This document shows positions 27,945-38,117 of a stretch of 64,000 nt of DNA, piece by piece. The stretch comes from Sipunculus nudus. Lineage: Eukaryota > Annelida > Sipuncula > Golfingiida > Sipunculidae. Position numbers and translations under genes: made by a program. Numbering within the stretch: the stretch's first letter is position 1; each line of letters begins with the position of its first letter. The stretch covers positions 81,010,643 to 81,074,642 of the forward strand of contig CM049307.1 in the NCBI GenBank assembly GCA_026874595.1, in the 5' to 3' direction. A model generated the notes under the pieces. That model had not been told where the DNA came from. It ran no database searches and worked only from the letters and a program-made list of their open reading frames with translations.

Positions 27945-30900
27945 AATTGATTTATTAATTAATTTAAATATTTTGTTGTATTATTAATTATATTATGACA
28001 TTGCTGCCGTACTTTTTGTATAGTCCATTAAGATGAAATTGCTGTAGTCATATTCTCTGATACTTAAAAAAAACAGTGTTAAATATGTTGTAGCTATACC
28101 AATGATGGATTCTTGTTTTATAATTTTCCTTAAAAAATCGTTCGGTAATGCATAATTATATGGTGAACTCTGTCTTTTTATTGTAAAATATAGCTTAAGA
28201 CCTTGTCCGAATAGCTTATGCAAAAGTTTTACTATATTGTTTCATAATAGATTACTTTTCGAAGGGGTTACGCTAGTGGTGGGCCGATCATCGAGTTTTT
28301 TCGAAAGTCAGTCAGTTTGCTGCAACTTTCAAGCGCTCGATTATGAAAGGCAACTATCGATTACATCATACTCATGATTGTTTTTACCAGAATGTCTTTA
28401 AGTTATAGGCAAAAATTACTCTTCCATTTTTTACAACATTCCACGCTTCATATAATGAGTTTGTGTTCCCAAATAACCTCCGTTTATAACTGAGTATATA
28501 TATGACACGATAGACGAGAGAACGGAGGACCTATTAAACCTCCGTGAACTGGCAGGGAGCTGCAGAATTAGCGCAGAGTTTTCTAACGAGATGTTCATTG
28601 CAAATTATGGGCGGTGTGGAGTTAAAATGCTCCATAATGCTCCAGGTCTATGCCAATTTTGCAAGATTCTCTTAGAAATAATCTCCTCAACTGATGTCAG
28701 GTGCCGCTGCCGCATGAGTAATTGTATTTTTAGCTTTCAATTTCTTATTTTTTAATTTTTACCATAAAATATATGGGCCCGTAATTTTTCTGGCAGGCCT
28801 GTGAAACCAGTATACATATCGGCAGTCATCATAATTCCTATCAAATGAAAGTCCTGATAGTGAAGTTAAAATGATACGCGGGAGTATTCATGAGGGCCAG
28901 CAAGTAGATGTCCTAGACTGTGGTTTAATTGATTACTTTAATTAATTAAAATGAAAATTTGAATAGCATATCTTAGTGATAAAAGGAAAATATAAAAAAG
29001 GCAAAAACTTCTTTTTGTAAGGTAGAATTACTAAGACATGCGGGCTGGGTTAAGAGAGTACAGTTTCACAGATAATTGCAAATTTCTTTATATTTGTCTG
29101 AACCGATTAATAATCGATCATCGATCGGTTTGCCCAAACCGACTCCCACCACTAGGTTACGCTGATTGGTTAGGTTTTCTTGTCATAATTTGCGATATTA
29201 ATGAACAGCCAAGTCATCAGCTTAAGGACGCAAACAACGGAGCCAGGGAACAAAGGGTGGCGTCTAAAAAAGCTACTCGTTTCATTTATATTACAGTCTG
29301 GCGAATCCTGTATTATAGTTAAGAATTACACTTTAAACACAAAGTATATTGATTTTCTATGAATAAACAGCAGTTCTGGAACAATGAGATAAGATGCCTG
29401 TGTACAGCGATTTAATAAAAAAAACCTAGAGAATTACTTTTGCATGAATGGGGTAAGGTACAGCATACCGTACTGTGTCATGTTGTCTGGATCTTAGATT
29501 CTACATGTGGTATTTAAATGACGGAGCGATGCAAGGTCACACCAGGGTCAAAGGCTGATGCAAACAGCAGTGATATGTAAGGGGTTGACCTCTGGTGGAG
29601 ATGGAGTGAATTACCTGACTGAATAATAATGTACGTGTAATGCGTATGCAAAACTGAGAGCTTACAGTAGGCAATAGGCATGTTAAAAATGTGTTTTTCT
29701 GTCTTGAAAACACCTTGTAACCAACACGGTACACTAGCTCCTTATGCAGCGGTCGCATTCCATTCCTGTGATCAATTTTATTCGAACCACAGATCCCACG
29801 TACAGTTCCTCATGTAAACCGCCACCAGGAGGAGCCATATATTTTGGCGCCGAACCAAACGTGGCTTTTTTGGCGATGACTTGACCGACACACGGAAATG
29901 TTCATATTGATCGAAATATTTTTAATTTGGCTTTTATTAATTGATATCGCCATGAGCGCCATAGGCCTAGCTACTCGGGACAGCGCCACAACTCACGGCT
30001 CCTCCGTGTGGCGGTCCACGACAAACGTTTTCCCGTTGGAACAATGTGTCGAATGAAATGCATGTAGAGTGTACCTACAAGTAAACCGTCAATGTTTTAT
30101 ACTTCTTTTCAAAGAAGAGCGAGCAAAAGAAGAGTAAAATATCTAACTTTGTCGGGCGAAGGTAACAAATATGGCGTCTCACCACACTTTGGTATTTCGC
30201 AGTATTCCCATTCTTCATTTGGGTCCGTGGTGTAACACCAGGGACCAGTCTTTCCGGTTCCGGCTGGATTCCGACAATAGTTACTGGCGCCCTCTAGAGT
30301 AGAATCTGGGAAGTACTCTGAGCTCGTGTAAGGATGGTTGTGTGGATACTGATTGGCCCATGATTGACACGTGACACCATTCCTCGTCATATTCTGTCCT
30401 CCCATATACTCCGCGCCATGATCTGTAAACCGGCAAGACTCCCAAGAAACGACACCTGTAAAAGTTGTTCAGCACACAACATAAAATGACTGTGGCTTAA
30501 ATATAAAATCTAAAGAAGAGTTTGAATACAGTTTACGTTTTTTTTGTGAGTAGGGCTAAGTGCAACATTTATACAATAAAATCGCAAAATACGCATATGA
30601 ATTAAGAATCGATTTTACGTATTGCTAGAAAAGTCTTAGAGTTTTTGGGATTTGGGATTCCTCGTCTTCCCGTGTTTATTAAGCTGTTTTTCTGTAGGCT
30701 ACTGGATGATGTATCATCCATTGAATAGGTGATTTAACATGCAAACATAACTCATATATGATATAGAGTCGTTAAAACTTAATATAAAACTTGAGTGATA
30801 CTAGTAATTACCGTGAATTCAATCTGTGAACAGATGTCTGATATAAATCTGGTACATTACGTTACAGAGTGTCGTCAAGAGCACTAAAGCCATACAGATT

Positions 30901-31265
30901 TTTAATTTATGAATAGGGACCAATTAAATATAGAATATATGGACTTTCATAAACTAACATAATCTTTTTTATGTTTTGTATGATATTATCTTTTTTTTAT
31001 TTTATTTTGGGGTCTAGCAAATTCCCCTTTATGACTGTGGGCCCTGAGCAAGTGCCCCATTAACTCAATATAGGCATAAACCGACCATGAGAATATTCAA
31101 TTTCAGGAGTTAACCGGGTTCAGACAATCGCCAAACTCTGCAGCCCGTTCCCACTTTTGCAGATTTAGATGATAAGATAAATAAAATTTTATCTAATATA
31201 TATATAATTTTATTATTTATCTTACCAGAGGAGAAGAAGAAGATGAGGATTAAACGAGCATCCAT
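15187..31265 (-). CDS. Whole gene: triple-kringle mucin-like type I membrane protein (10 exons)
   Basis: Joining ten minus-strand exons gives 1620 bases, 539 residues plus stop, without any frame adjustment. Order: signal peptide (1-17); kringle 1 (21-104), kringle 2 (106-189) and kringle 3 (191-274), each with the six family cysteines; a Pro/Thr/Ser-rich stalk (275-459) expected to be O-glycosylated; a transmembrane helix (about 479-500); a basic stop-transfer (RYIRRTKSK); and a cytoplasmic tail ending at 539 that holds NPLY. Kringles bind lysine-bearing proteins, lipids or growth factors, and an NPxY motif usually recruits PTB or endocytic adaptors, so a cell-surface receptor or adhesion role is inferred. 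No protease domain, Frizzled or WSC domain is present, so it is neither a plasminogen/HGF type, a ROR kinase nor a Kremen. All nine introns are phase 1. The architecture does not match a named family I know. Confidence 0.9.
18717..18899 (-). CDS. Kringle gene exon 9: Ser/Thr/Pro-rich stalk
   Basis: 61 codons, residues 399-459. The acceptor is AATTCTTCCAG and the donor is GTTTGA, which is weaker than the others in this gene. The content is Ser/Thr/Pro-rich with several basic residues and a HHSSPGEK segment, so it continues the O-glycosylated stalk but differs from the repeated exons 6-8. Confidence 0.8.
20006..20089 (-). CDS. Kringle gene exon 8: 28-residue mucin repeat, copy C
   Basis: 84 bases, phase 1 to phase 1, acceptor TTCTAG and donor GTAAGT. 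Encodes a TPSPSTPVVPPTTPTS block followed by TPGSSSPGVSS. Same length and almost the same sequence as exons 6 and 7. It lies in the most downstream unit of a tandem genomic triplication. Confidence 0.88.
20913..20996 (-). CDS. Kringle gene exon 7: 28-residue mucin repeat, copy B
   Basis: 84 bases with the same phase, acceptor and donor as exon 8. The coding sequence appears identical to exon 8, and the surrounding ~0.9 kb is also nearly identical, which points to a very recent duplication or gene conversion. Confidence 0.88.
21839..21922 (-). CDS. Kringle gene exon 6: 28-residue mucin repeat, copy A
   Basis: 84 bases, phase 1 to phase 1. It differs from exons 7 and 8 by several substitutions, for example SSSQGAIS replacing SSSPGVSS at its end. 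The reading frame and both splice sites are intact although the flanking intron copy has diverged, so the exon has probably been kept by selection. Confidence 0.87.
22543..22662 (-). CDS. Kringle gene exon 5: Thr-rich linker after the kringles
   Basis: 40 codons, residues 275-314: FVPPQLP, then a run of Thr and Ala (TTTAAATTTTATPS), then Ser/Thr with ATC/GTC codons. Acceptor TTTCAG and donor GTAAGT. It begins the mucin-like stalk directly after the last kringle cysteine and is in frame with both neighbours. Confidence 0.88.
23201..23433. mobile_element. MITE, CTGTGG / TTCGCGA family, copy 1
   Basis: Begins CTGTGG and ends CCACAG, flanked by TA on both sides. The arms are imperfect inverted repeats carrying GGCTTCATATTCGCG and its counterpart CGCGAATAAAGAGC. 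The inside is rich in TTTTCGCG words. No coding capacity, so a non-autonomous element. It lies in the intron between exons 4 and 5 of the kringle gene. Confidence 0.7.
23940..24090. repeat. Interspersed repeat fragment with poly-C/poly-G runs
   Basis: Contains a long C run, then CTGGATCCCTCCTTTTCCTA, then a T/G run. A matching inverted version with GGATCCAGGATTTAGGAAAA and a long G run is at 37470-37580, so this is a dispersed family. Homopolymer lengths may be unreliable. Confidence 0.45.
24299..24553 (-). CDS. Kringle gene exon 4: kringle domain 3
   Basis: Encodes residues 190-274. The kringle starts DCIPEDGTFYYMG and ends CDVQYC, with HVTCQRWDSQSPH, NYCRNPDD and GTWCYTTDPDVEWDLC in between. 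All six cysteines and the signature YCRNPD are present. The DPDVEW segment provides the acidic residues of a possible lysine-binding site. The whole domain sits in one exon with phase-1 borders (acceptor TGCTTCAG, donor GTAAGT). Confidence 0.95.
25282..25536 (-). CDS. Kringle gene exon 3: kringle domain 2
   Basis: Encodes residues 105-189, from DCRQTRGGQEYDG to CDVPYC. It carries GCQRWDSQEPHQHAW, NHCRNPDTSWNEGPWC and YTTDPDKRWEHC. It has the same length (255 bases) and phases as exon 4, which fits an internal kringle duplication. The possible lysine-binding acidic pair is altered here: DPDKRW has basic residues in place of the second acidic position. Confidence 0.95.
25590..25715. repeat. (ACT)n/(TAC)n microsatellite
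   Basis: Triplet array of ACT/TAC with interruptions, directly upstream of kringle exon 3 in transcript direction. The Ser/Thr-rich open frames it creates are artefacts. Confidence 0.9.
26190..26790. repeat. Probable interspersed repeat in the kringle-gene intron
   Basis: Words such as TTTGTTTGTCTGTTTGTAAA and ATGGATTTCT with an AGGGAGAATG hairpin at the left edge look like a common non-coding repeat of invertebrate genomes. No terminal repeats were defined, so class and borders are uncertain. Confidence 0.3.
27895..27941. repeat. (ATT)n microsatellite
   Basis: Uninterrupted ATT run of about 46 bp. Confidence 0.95.
28274..29154. mobile_element. Non-autonomous hAT-like DNA transposon
   Basis: The 881-bp element starts TAGTGGTGGG and ends CCCACCACTA, a perfect 10-bp terminal inverted repeat that continues imperfectly (GCCGATCATCGA against the ATCGATCGGTTT end). 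It is flanked by a perfect 8-bp duplication GGTTACGC (28266-28273 and 29155-29162). The 8-bp duplication and TAG-initial ends are the hAT signature. No transposase reading frame is present. It sits inside the intron between kringle exons 2 and 3. Confidence 0.88.
30183..30455 (-). CDS. Kringle gene exon 2: kringle domain 1
   Basis: Encodes residues 14-104. After the signal-peptide junction the kringle runs from SCRFTDHGAEYMGGQNM through GVTCQSWANQYPH, NYCRNPAGTGKTGPWC and YTTDPNEEWEYC to IPKC. Six canonical cysteines. Acceptor TTTTACAG and donor GTGAGA. It is the most divergent of the three kringles. Confidence 0.95.
31226..31265 (-). CDS. Kringle gene exon 1: start codon and signal peptide
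   Basis: Thirteen codons plus one base: MDARLILIFFFSS, a compact hydrophobic signal peptide finished by the first residues of exon 2. Donor GGTAAG. An in-frame TGA lies 12 bases before the ATG, which fixes this start as the first available one. Confidence 0.85.
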
Positions 31266-31349
31266 GCCGGTCTGTCACAGCGTCTGTTTGGTAACGTTCT
31301 GACACCTTTGTCCATACACGGACTATCTGACCTCGCACGACCTCTCTTA

Positions 31350-31355
31350 CTTATA
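31350..31355 (-). promoter_or_regulatory. Candidate TATA box of the kringle gene
   Basis: TATAAG on the minus strand, about 85 bases upstream of the ATG; transcription would start near 31320-31325. Short motif, so weakly supported. Confidence 0.3.
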
Positions 31356-31469
31356 CAGTATCCATATTCATCTGTCAGCTCGTGTTACAGCTACCTGTGC
31401 TGAAACATTACCGGGGTTCATTAAGACGAGTTACTCTTGACCCCGGAGTGTAACTTGACCTCGTGCAAC

Positions 31470-31800
31470 AAAGTGACAAATCAAAACCCCAAAACAGGGG
31501 CGGAGGGTTTTGGAGGGGTTTTCCGGGACGAGATCCGCCTGCTCTTAACCAACGACCTTTTTTTAGACAATTTTTATGCATGACACCCGTTGACCTCTCC
31601 CTGCAAAAAAAAATCCTTGTTCCGCGCCTGATTTATTTATATATTTCATATCGAATATATAAAAATTATTCTCTGAATATAAAGGGATGATTACATTGAC
31701 CATCCCCATCAGCCTTGCTAGAAAATGGGAATGGGAGATATATTCCCCTATCCCCCTGTATTGACGCCCCTGGGAGGGGGGGGGGGGTAAACGGGAAGGC
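31470..31800. repeat. Interspersed repeat fragment upstream of the kringle gene
   Basis: G-rich segments (CAGGGGCGGAGGGTTTTGGA, and a G run at 31777-31788) in otherwise AT-rich DNA. They resemble the GGATCC/poly-G family at 23940 and 37470. Borders not determined. Confidence 0.3.
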
Positions 31801-32287
31801 GATTCATGGCAGTGGCTTTAAAATAGAACTGAGCACTTGGAATTTTACATTTGACAAATTTAATTGCAGAACACTGCATTTTCTCACCAGGGAAAGGTAA
31901 TATCCTATGTTATATTTATTTGCGATCCAAATAAGCCTGGGTCAATAAATAATACTTTTGATCATGGTAACTATGAATTAACAATCATGTAACTGTTACC
32001 TTAGTATAAGCTGAAGGGTGCTGAGTTTACATCCTGATAATTATTCCATCGACACCTACCAGGAAATTTTCCCAGTGGACCCCTGCCCACCAAAAGCTAC
32101 TCCGACGGGTTCGCGTTGTAAGATAGGCAAGAGAATTAACCTATTCCTTCTCCATTTGAGTCAACATTTCAGTTTTAATTATCTTTCTTTTTATATTGTT
32201 CATTTCTCGTTGCACGGGGGAGGATTGGTCAATGGTGGGTATCCATTGGTCTGTTCTAGTACAGTACTAGTATGTACGGTTTTACAC

Positions 32288-32558
32288 CATATGGGTATTA
32301 ATGAAATAAGTCTGTTTCCCTGTGCCTCATTCACCAAAGCAAAAGCACTTATATAATTATGTGTTACAAGAACAGTAGTTTATGTTAATCATATTATATT
32401 CATTTTTCATAATATTAATAACGATAATAAAATAATAATATGAGTGATTATGATTACCATTGTGACTATTATCCGTGACATGTGCAACGGGTATCTCTGT
32501 CCATTGGACGCACACATTTGTAAACAGTTTTGAAGATACTAAATCATATCAATATTAT
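32288..32558. repeat. Direct duplication, copy 1
   Basis: About 270 bases, from CATATGGGTATTAATGAAAT to AATATTAT, match 32906-33177 with only scattered differences. Spacing between copies is 618 bases. Confidence 0.88.
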
Positions 32559-32905
32559 GTTTGTCAAACAGCCTGCAAGATGAGTTTGAATCTTTGTTTT
32601 ACTAAAGAAAGGTAATGACTTGTGCCCATGGAGACTGTGTTTCAGTTTTGGTTGTGAGCACACATGTATACTATTGTGTTAATTCGTCATTCTTAGCATA
32701 ATATTGAGATTATGGGCTGTTTACCACAATATGAATGCCTCCTGATGCAAGACCACTGGGATACATTTCTTTATATTACTTGTATCACGACTCGGGTAGG
32801 CTTATCAGCCCAATTATCCGATTGCCTACAGTGTCGGGTTGTCACGGCTATTGGGAAATGCACTCCTAAAATTGTTTAGAATTTAAAAGTTATTTAAAAG
32901 ATTTT

Positions 32906-33177
32906 CATATGGGTATTGATGAAATAGGTCTGTTTCCCTGTGCCTCATTCACCAAAGCAAAAGCACTTATATAATTATGTGTTACAAGAACAGTAGTTTA
33001 TGTTAATCATATTATATTCATTTTTCATAATATTAATAACGATAATAAAATAATAATATGAGTGATTATGATTGCTATTGTGATTGCTATCCGTGACATG
33101 TGCATTAGGTGATCTCTGTCCATTGGACGCACACATTGGTAAACAGTTTTGAAGATACTAAATCATATCAATATTAT
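32906..33177. repeat. Direct duplication, copy 2
   Basis: Second copy of the 32288-32558 sequence, in the same orientation. It differs by a few substitutions near GACTATTATCC (here GATTGCTATCC) and CAACGGGTA (here CATTAGGTG). Confidence 0.88.
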
Positions 33178-33839
33178 TTGATTATTATTATATTTTCATG
33201 AGATTTGGTGTGATGGGTTTGAAACAGAAAAGTTTGATTAGAATCCTGGTGGGGATCCTTGTCCCTGACGACTTTCTTGTTCAGTACATGACATGGAGGA
33301 ACGGACAGACAGACAGCAGAGCCGACCCGCTCCCGGGCAGGTTTTGGGTGGACATATCTATATGCAAAGCCACATTTCTACTCCACTTAATCAGCTCTCT
33401 ATACTTAATGATATTTCATGTGCTGGGCCCCCGCTGTTTAAAGGAAATACCTTAGGATTATCAGGCATGCCCACGAATCAGATAATCCCTCAGTCCGGCT
33501 CATGTTCATTAAAATCTCATAAATATATGGATTTTCCCTGAGGATAAATAATTTATAACGTACAGTTTGCCCCAAAGTTTATCACACTTAAAGCATGGTG
33601 TTTAATACCCTCATAGACATGGTACACCTATATTGATGCCATTATATATATCGACTTCCAGATATTTTTGCCATCCGACTAAGACGTCCCACCCTGTGAC
33701 AAAGAGGAAAAAAAGCCCTCAATAGAATATTATTGTCTTTACTGCCACCTGATATTATGATATTTACATTAAAGTTATACGACAGCAATTTTAATTCATT
33801 TTTTCAAAGCACTTCATAATTAAAATTCGATTTAAATCA

Positions 33840-33920
<81 letters not shown>

Positions 33921-33950
33921 CTATATATATATATATATATTTATCCCAAC
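33840..33950. repeat. (AT)n microsatellite, long
   Basis: About 110 bp of AT dinucleotides with one GCT interruption. Confidence 0.95.
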
Positions 33951-36900
33951 ATTAGATGCATAACTACATTATAATTTAGGAGGCTATATAAAGATAAATA
34001 TGATATTCTTGGATGAGGGTTTTGTCTTTTTGTCATTACGGTAGTTGTTGATTTAAGGGAATTGAGTGGACTTCCTTATTTAAAGAGGGCGTGCTTGGGT
34101 TAGGGGAGGGGGAGGGGCTTCTTTCCGAACTCGTATAGACTGCTCCCCTCTGTATTTTCTCATCAAACAAGTCCCATGCTTCAAGCAAAAGAATGGATTA
34201 TACCGCAGACACCACAACATCTGGGGCTCTTCGTGCTAAAAACAAGTTATAAAGACTCAATTCAAAGCGATTTAAGCCTGCAGTTTCAAAAGTATGAAAA
34301 TATTTGTCATGGCTTTCACACACGATTGCGTCAATAAGTGAAAATGGATTTTCTTTATTCTACATTTGGAAAGTATTTAATGGATTTGTTATTGTGTTTG
34401 AATTACTACAAAAACTTTCTTTAACGCTATGTACTGTGTACAATAAAACAATTCTTACTATATAGATTTTGGAAATGTTTTCGTTTGCATTATTGTGACA
34501 CAGGTATGATGGTCTCTTTCACATTTGTGTTTATATAATTGAGTTTTCTCTTACTTTCACACAACTACAAGTAACAGAAGCCAGTAAACTAATATTTTCC
34601 CTTAGATATTTCAGATATAATCGCTGCTAAAGTATGTAATTTCTTAGAACATCGTTATAACTGTATATTCTACTGTTAAAGGTTTCTTTTTTTCAACTAA
34701 TGAAAAAAATCGAAAGAAAATGGGAGTTTAGGGAGCTCTTTTTCCTGGCTCATTTGGTCTCAGGTGGAAATTGAACACCCAGATTACAAACTACATGATC
34801 TAACTACCTATTTTTTCTGAAAGTTTGCCCAATTGCACACAAGTGACACACAGGACATAACACAAAGCTTAATTTCCAAAAGAGCAGTAATCTTTCAACT
34901 GTCCCCACCTTTAGCTTTTTTTAGCAACTCACAGTCACTAGAAATAGAATGAAGTTTATGTTTATAAAATAAGAGAAGAGTTTAAATATTGTTAAATATA
35001 TGGTTTCTGAAGTATTTTTAATTTGATTTCTTAAATACTGTAGGAGGTATATAAAATTTGGTTTTCCTATGGTGAACTTGGTACCACACTTTTTACATGT
35101 AAAAATAATCAAGCTTAAAAGCATCCCTGCACAACTGATAGAGAGAGGTGGACCAGAGAATAACTGACCCATTAAAGGACCATGAATCATTGTTTTTTCT
35201 GCAAATGCAGCAATATTTCAGCTGCTTCTGACATCTAGTGGAAGAAAGTTGGACTAAAATACTGATGGACGATATAAATAAATAATAACTATTTGAGCAG
35301 GATACACATCCAGCACAGGCAGACCAGTGCTTCCAGAAATGCTGAGGAAAGTGTCTGTCATGCTCAACATTTGTCTCAGACACTAGGTCTAGAGGAGGCA
35401 GGCATTTCAGCAATACTACTGACTCGTCAATTCCTGCTCTTATCACTATAATGCTCTTATCACTACAGTGCATGGACATTGTGTTTGTTCAAATGAGTAC
35501 TTCATCAACCAACCGATGGGAATTCAAATTTGCTGTGCATTGTTTTTTTGTGTTCCTCATGCTAACCTTCTGTTTTTTAAATACAGGGACCTTCCAAATT
35601 TAACAAAGTCTTTGGGAATACTTATAAATCCAAAATTCAAAATCCTTTCAAAATTTACTATATATAACACATTTTAGAGAAAACAAGACACTTTTTAACA
35701 CTATTTATTTTATCCTAAAACAAATCTTCGTAAATCTGTATGTTTGTCCCTCACTTAAGGAACACTATAACAGACATTATAACATATTATACATTACTAT
35801 AACGGACATAATAAGAGACTATAACAGTTTATAACATATACATATTAAATAAACATTTTTTTAATTTAAAGTTTACAACAGTAAATAAAGTTTTTAAATT
35901 CTTAAATTTGCATCACTGTACTCATAATTATGATCTAAATACAATAATTTTTATATTACATAACACGCCAGTCTTTGGTCCTCTCTTACATTGCAAGCAA
36001 CAAATATATCAGCAAATACAAATAAACATTCATAAATTTGAAGGAAAATATATCTAAAAATAAAAATTAAAGGTACATGAAAGATAAAAGGCAGTGAACT
36101 ATCACAGTGTTATGAGTTAACAAATACAGTACCCTGTTTTCTACTTGAATATAAAACCTTTGCCACAAGGGCTAAAAGAAGAAAACATAAATATTTATGT
36201 TAATGAAATTTGAAAAAACTGTGTTGTGTCAATCTTCAGTACAATTATTAGAAGCCTACAATGGCTGTGGGCCCTGTGGCCTGCAAAGCCTAAGTCATAA
36301 TACAAGCCACATGGGGGGAATGTACTGCATTGGTCACCCATCTTGTTGCATTGATATCGGTGTTAACAACCAATAATTTTAACTTTAATGTATGAGTGAT
36401 GAATTAGTAGAATCCATGTGAACTCACAAACCAAACTGAAAATATGTCTTTATGGTAACAAGTCATTTCCAGTTTTGTGTACAAGCTGGCTGCATCCATT
36501 AACCATTGTGAGCAATGCTTGTATCCATGTGGTCAGAAATACAACAAACAGGCAGAGGGATTTACCAATATGCTGAGGTAAAATGAATTTTTCTCACACA
36601 TGGTAGGTGTGTTTAGAAAGTATACTAAAAAACCTAACTATAAGTCTAATTTATGTCAAGTGACAGCCTACTTGAAAGCCATTGGGCGTTATATAAAATG
36701 ACAAAAATATTTGCATCCTCATAGAGTCTTATAGTATGGTCCTCCTTGCATGATGTAAGGGCACTCTGATGCTAGTATGCTGGTCACAGACCCTCTGTCA
36801 GAGGGCCAAAATAACTCACACAAAATGATGTTTCTGACTATATCCATATAAATGAGATATGAAATACTATAATTTAATTCAAGATTACTATGTGGATGCA

Positions 36901-37469
36901 GATGTGATGTAAAACAATCTGAGTAAAATGTTATAAAATGCCCAATACATAATAACAATAATTGGCATATGTTGGAACTTCTTGGCCAATGTGATATTAC
37001 AAAATAATATGTATTTAAGGTTAAATATTCATACATTGACCACTGCTGTCATCTTGACACATATGTTTAAAAATACCCCTGAAGTAACAGTCACATTTAA
37101 ATTGACCATTTCAAATGTCTACATTATAAAAAGAACAATTATACGACATTTTTATGTCTATAAAATATGAAAAGGACATTTTCAAACAGCAACACTACAT
37201 GGCACTTCCAGTCAAGTAAGGTAAACTTGACTGTTCTAAAAACTTTATGGTAAATACTTTCTCTAACAACTTTAAAAAGTAAACATTATAAATACATTTT
37301 AAAGAAATATTGTTGGTAAAATCAACACTTTGTGGAGATATCCATGCATAGTTTCAGAGTCACTGCTGACATTTTGTGACACGTTTAGAAAGTACTAGTC
37401 ACACCTGCAAATCTGCAAACTTCATGTGACTAACTGAGTCTTATGAAGTTAATAGTATCAGACAGACAT

Positions 37470-37580
37470 CAGGGATGGATCCAGGATTTAGGAAAAGGAG
37501 TGGTACACATCAAGAGGACTCATGTCAAAGCCTAAAAAAAGGTCCCCCGGTCCAAAAATGGGGGGGGGGGGGGGGGGGTC
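37470..37580. repeat. Interspersed repeat with GGATCCAGGATTTAGG and poly-G
   Basis: Inverted relative to the 23940-24090 fragment and ending in an 18-base G run. Same family by shared words; no terminal structure seen. Confidence 0.45.
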
Positions 37581-37721
37581 CCAGGCCACAAAAATTGGTC
37601 ATAATAATCTGACATCAACATTTCTTATTTACATACATTTTGTATAAACTGAATGCACCCATGGGTTATGGAATGTAGCTCTGAAGAAGCGACTCTTTAA
37701 ACAATATATGGATGGTGCATG

Positions 37722-38117
37722 CTGTGGATGCTTTTTGTCAGTGAGGATTTCAAATGTGCAAAATTCACAAAAGGGGACTTACTGCAAATTTACAACCTTC
37801 ATAAATAAGAGGTCAAATGTTGAAAAGTAAAAAGTAAACATTATGAAAAAAAAAATGTGTCTGTTCAAAGATTGATATTCTAAATGATATCAGATCTTTC
37901 CAATCAAATGCCATTAACTAACATTATTTAAGTTTATATGATTTTCTGCACATAATATTTGATATAGTTTATTCCTATAATAATGGTTATACTCTGTGTA
38001 TAGACATTACCAGTAGGTCATTTGTATTGTCAGACCATGAAAATGGAACACTTGCAAAATACTGAAAAGGTGAAAATTGCTAAATTTTTGACCCCGTGAA
38101 TATGAAGATAACCACAG
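37722..38117. mobile_element. MITE, CTGTGG / TTCGCGA family, copy 2 (decayed)
   Basis: Starts CTGTGGATGC and ends AAGATAACCACAG. The CG dinucleotides of the younger copies are replaced by TG or CA (for example GTGAATATGAAG for CGCGAATATGAAG), which fits methylation-driven decay of an old insertion. Confidence 0.55.

Noticed and set aside
28274..29154. Transposase gene inside the hAT element
   Set aside because: No long open frame or hAT dimerisation motif; the element is non-autonomous.
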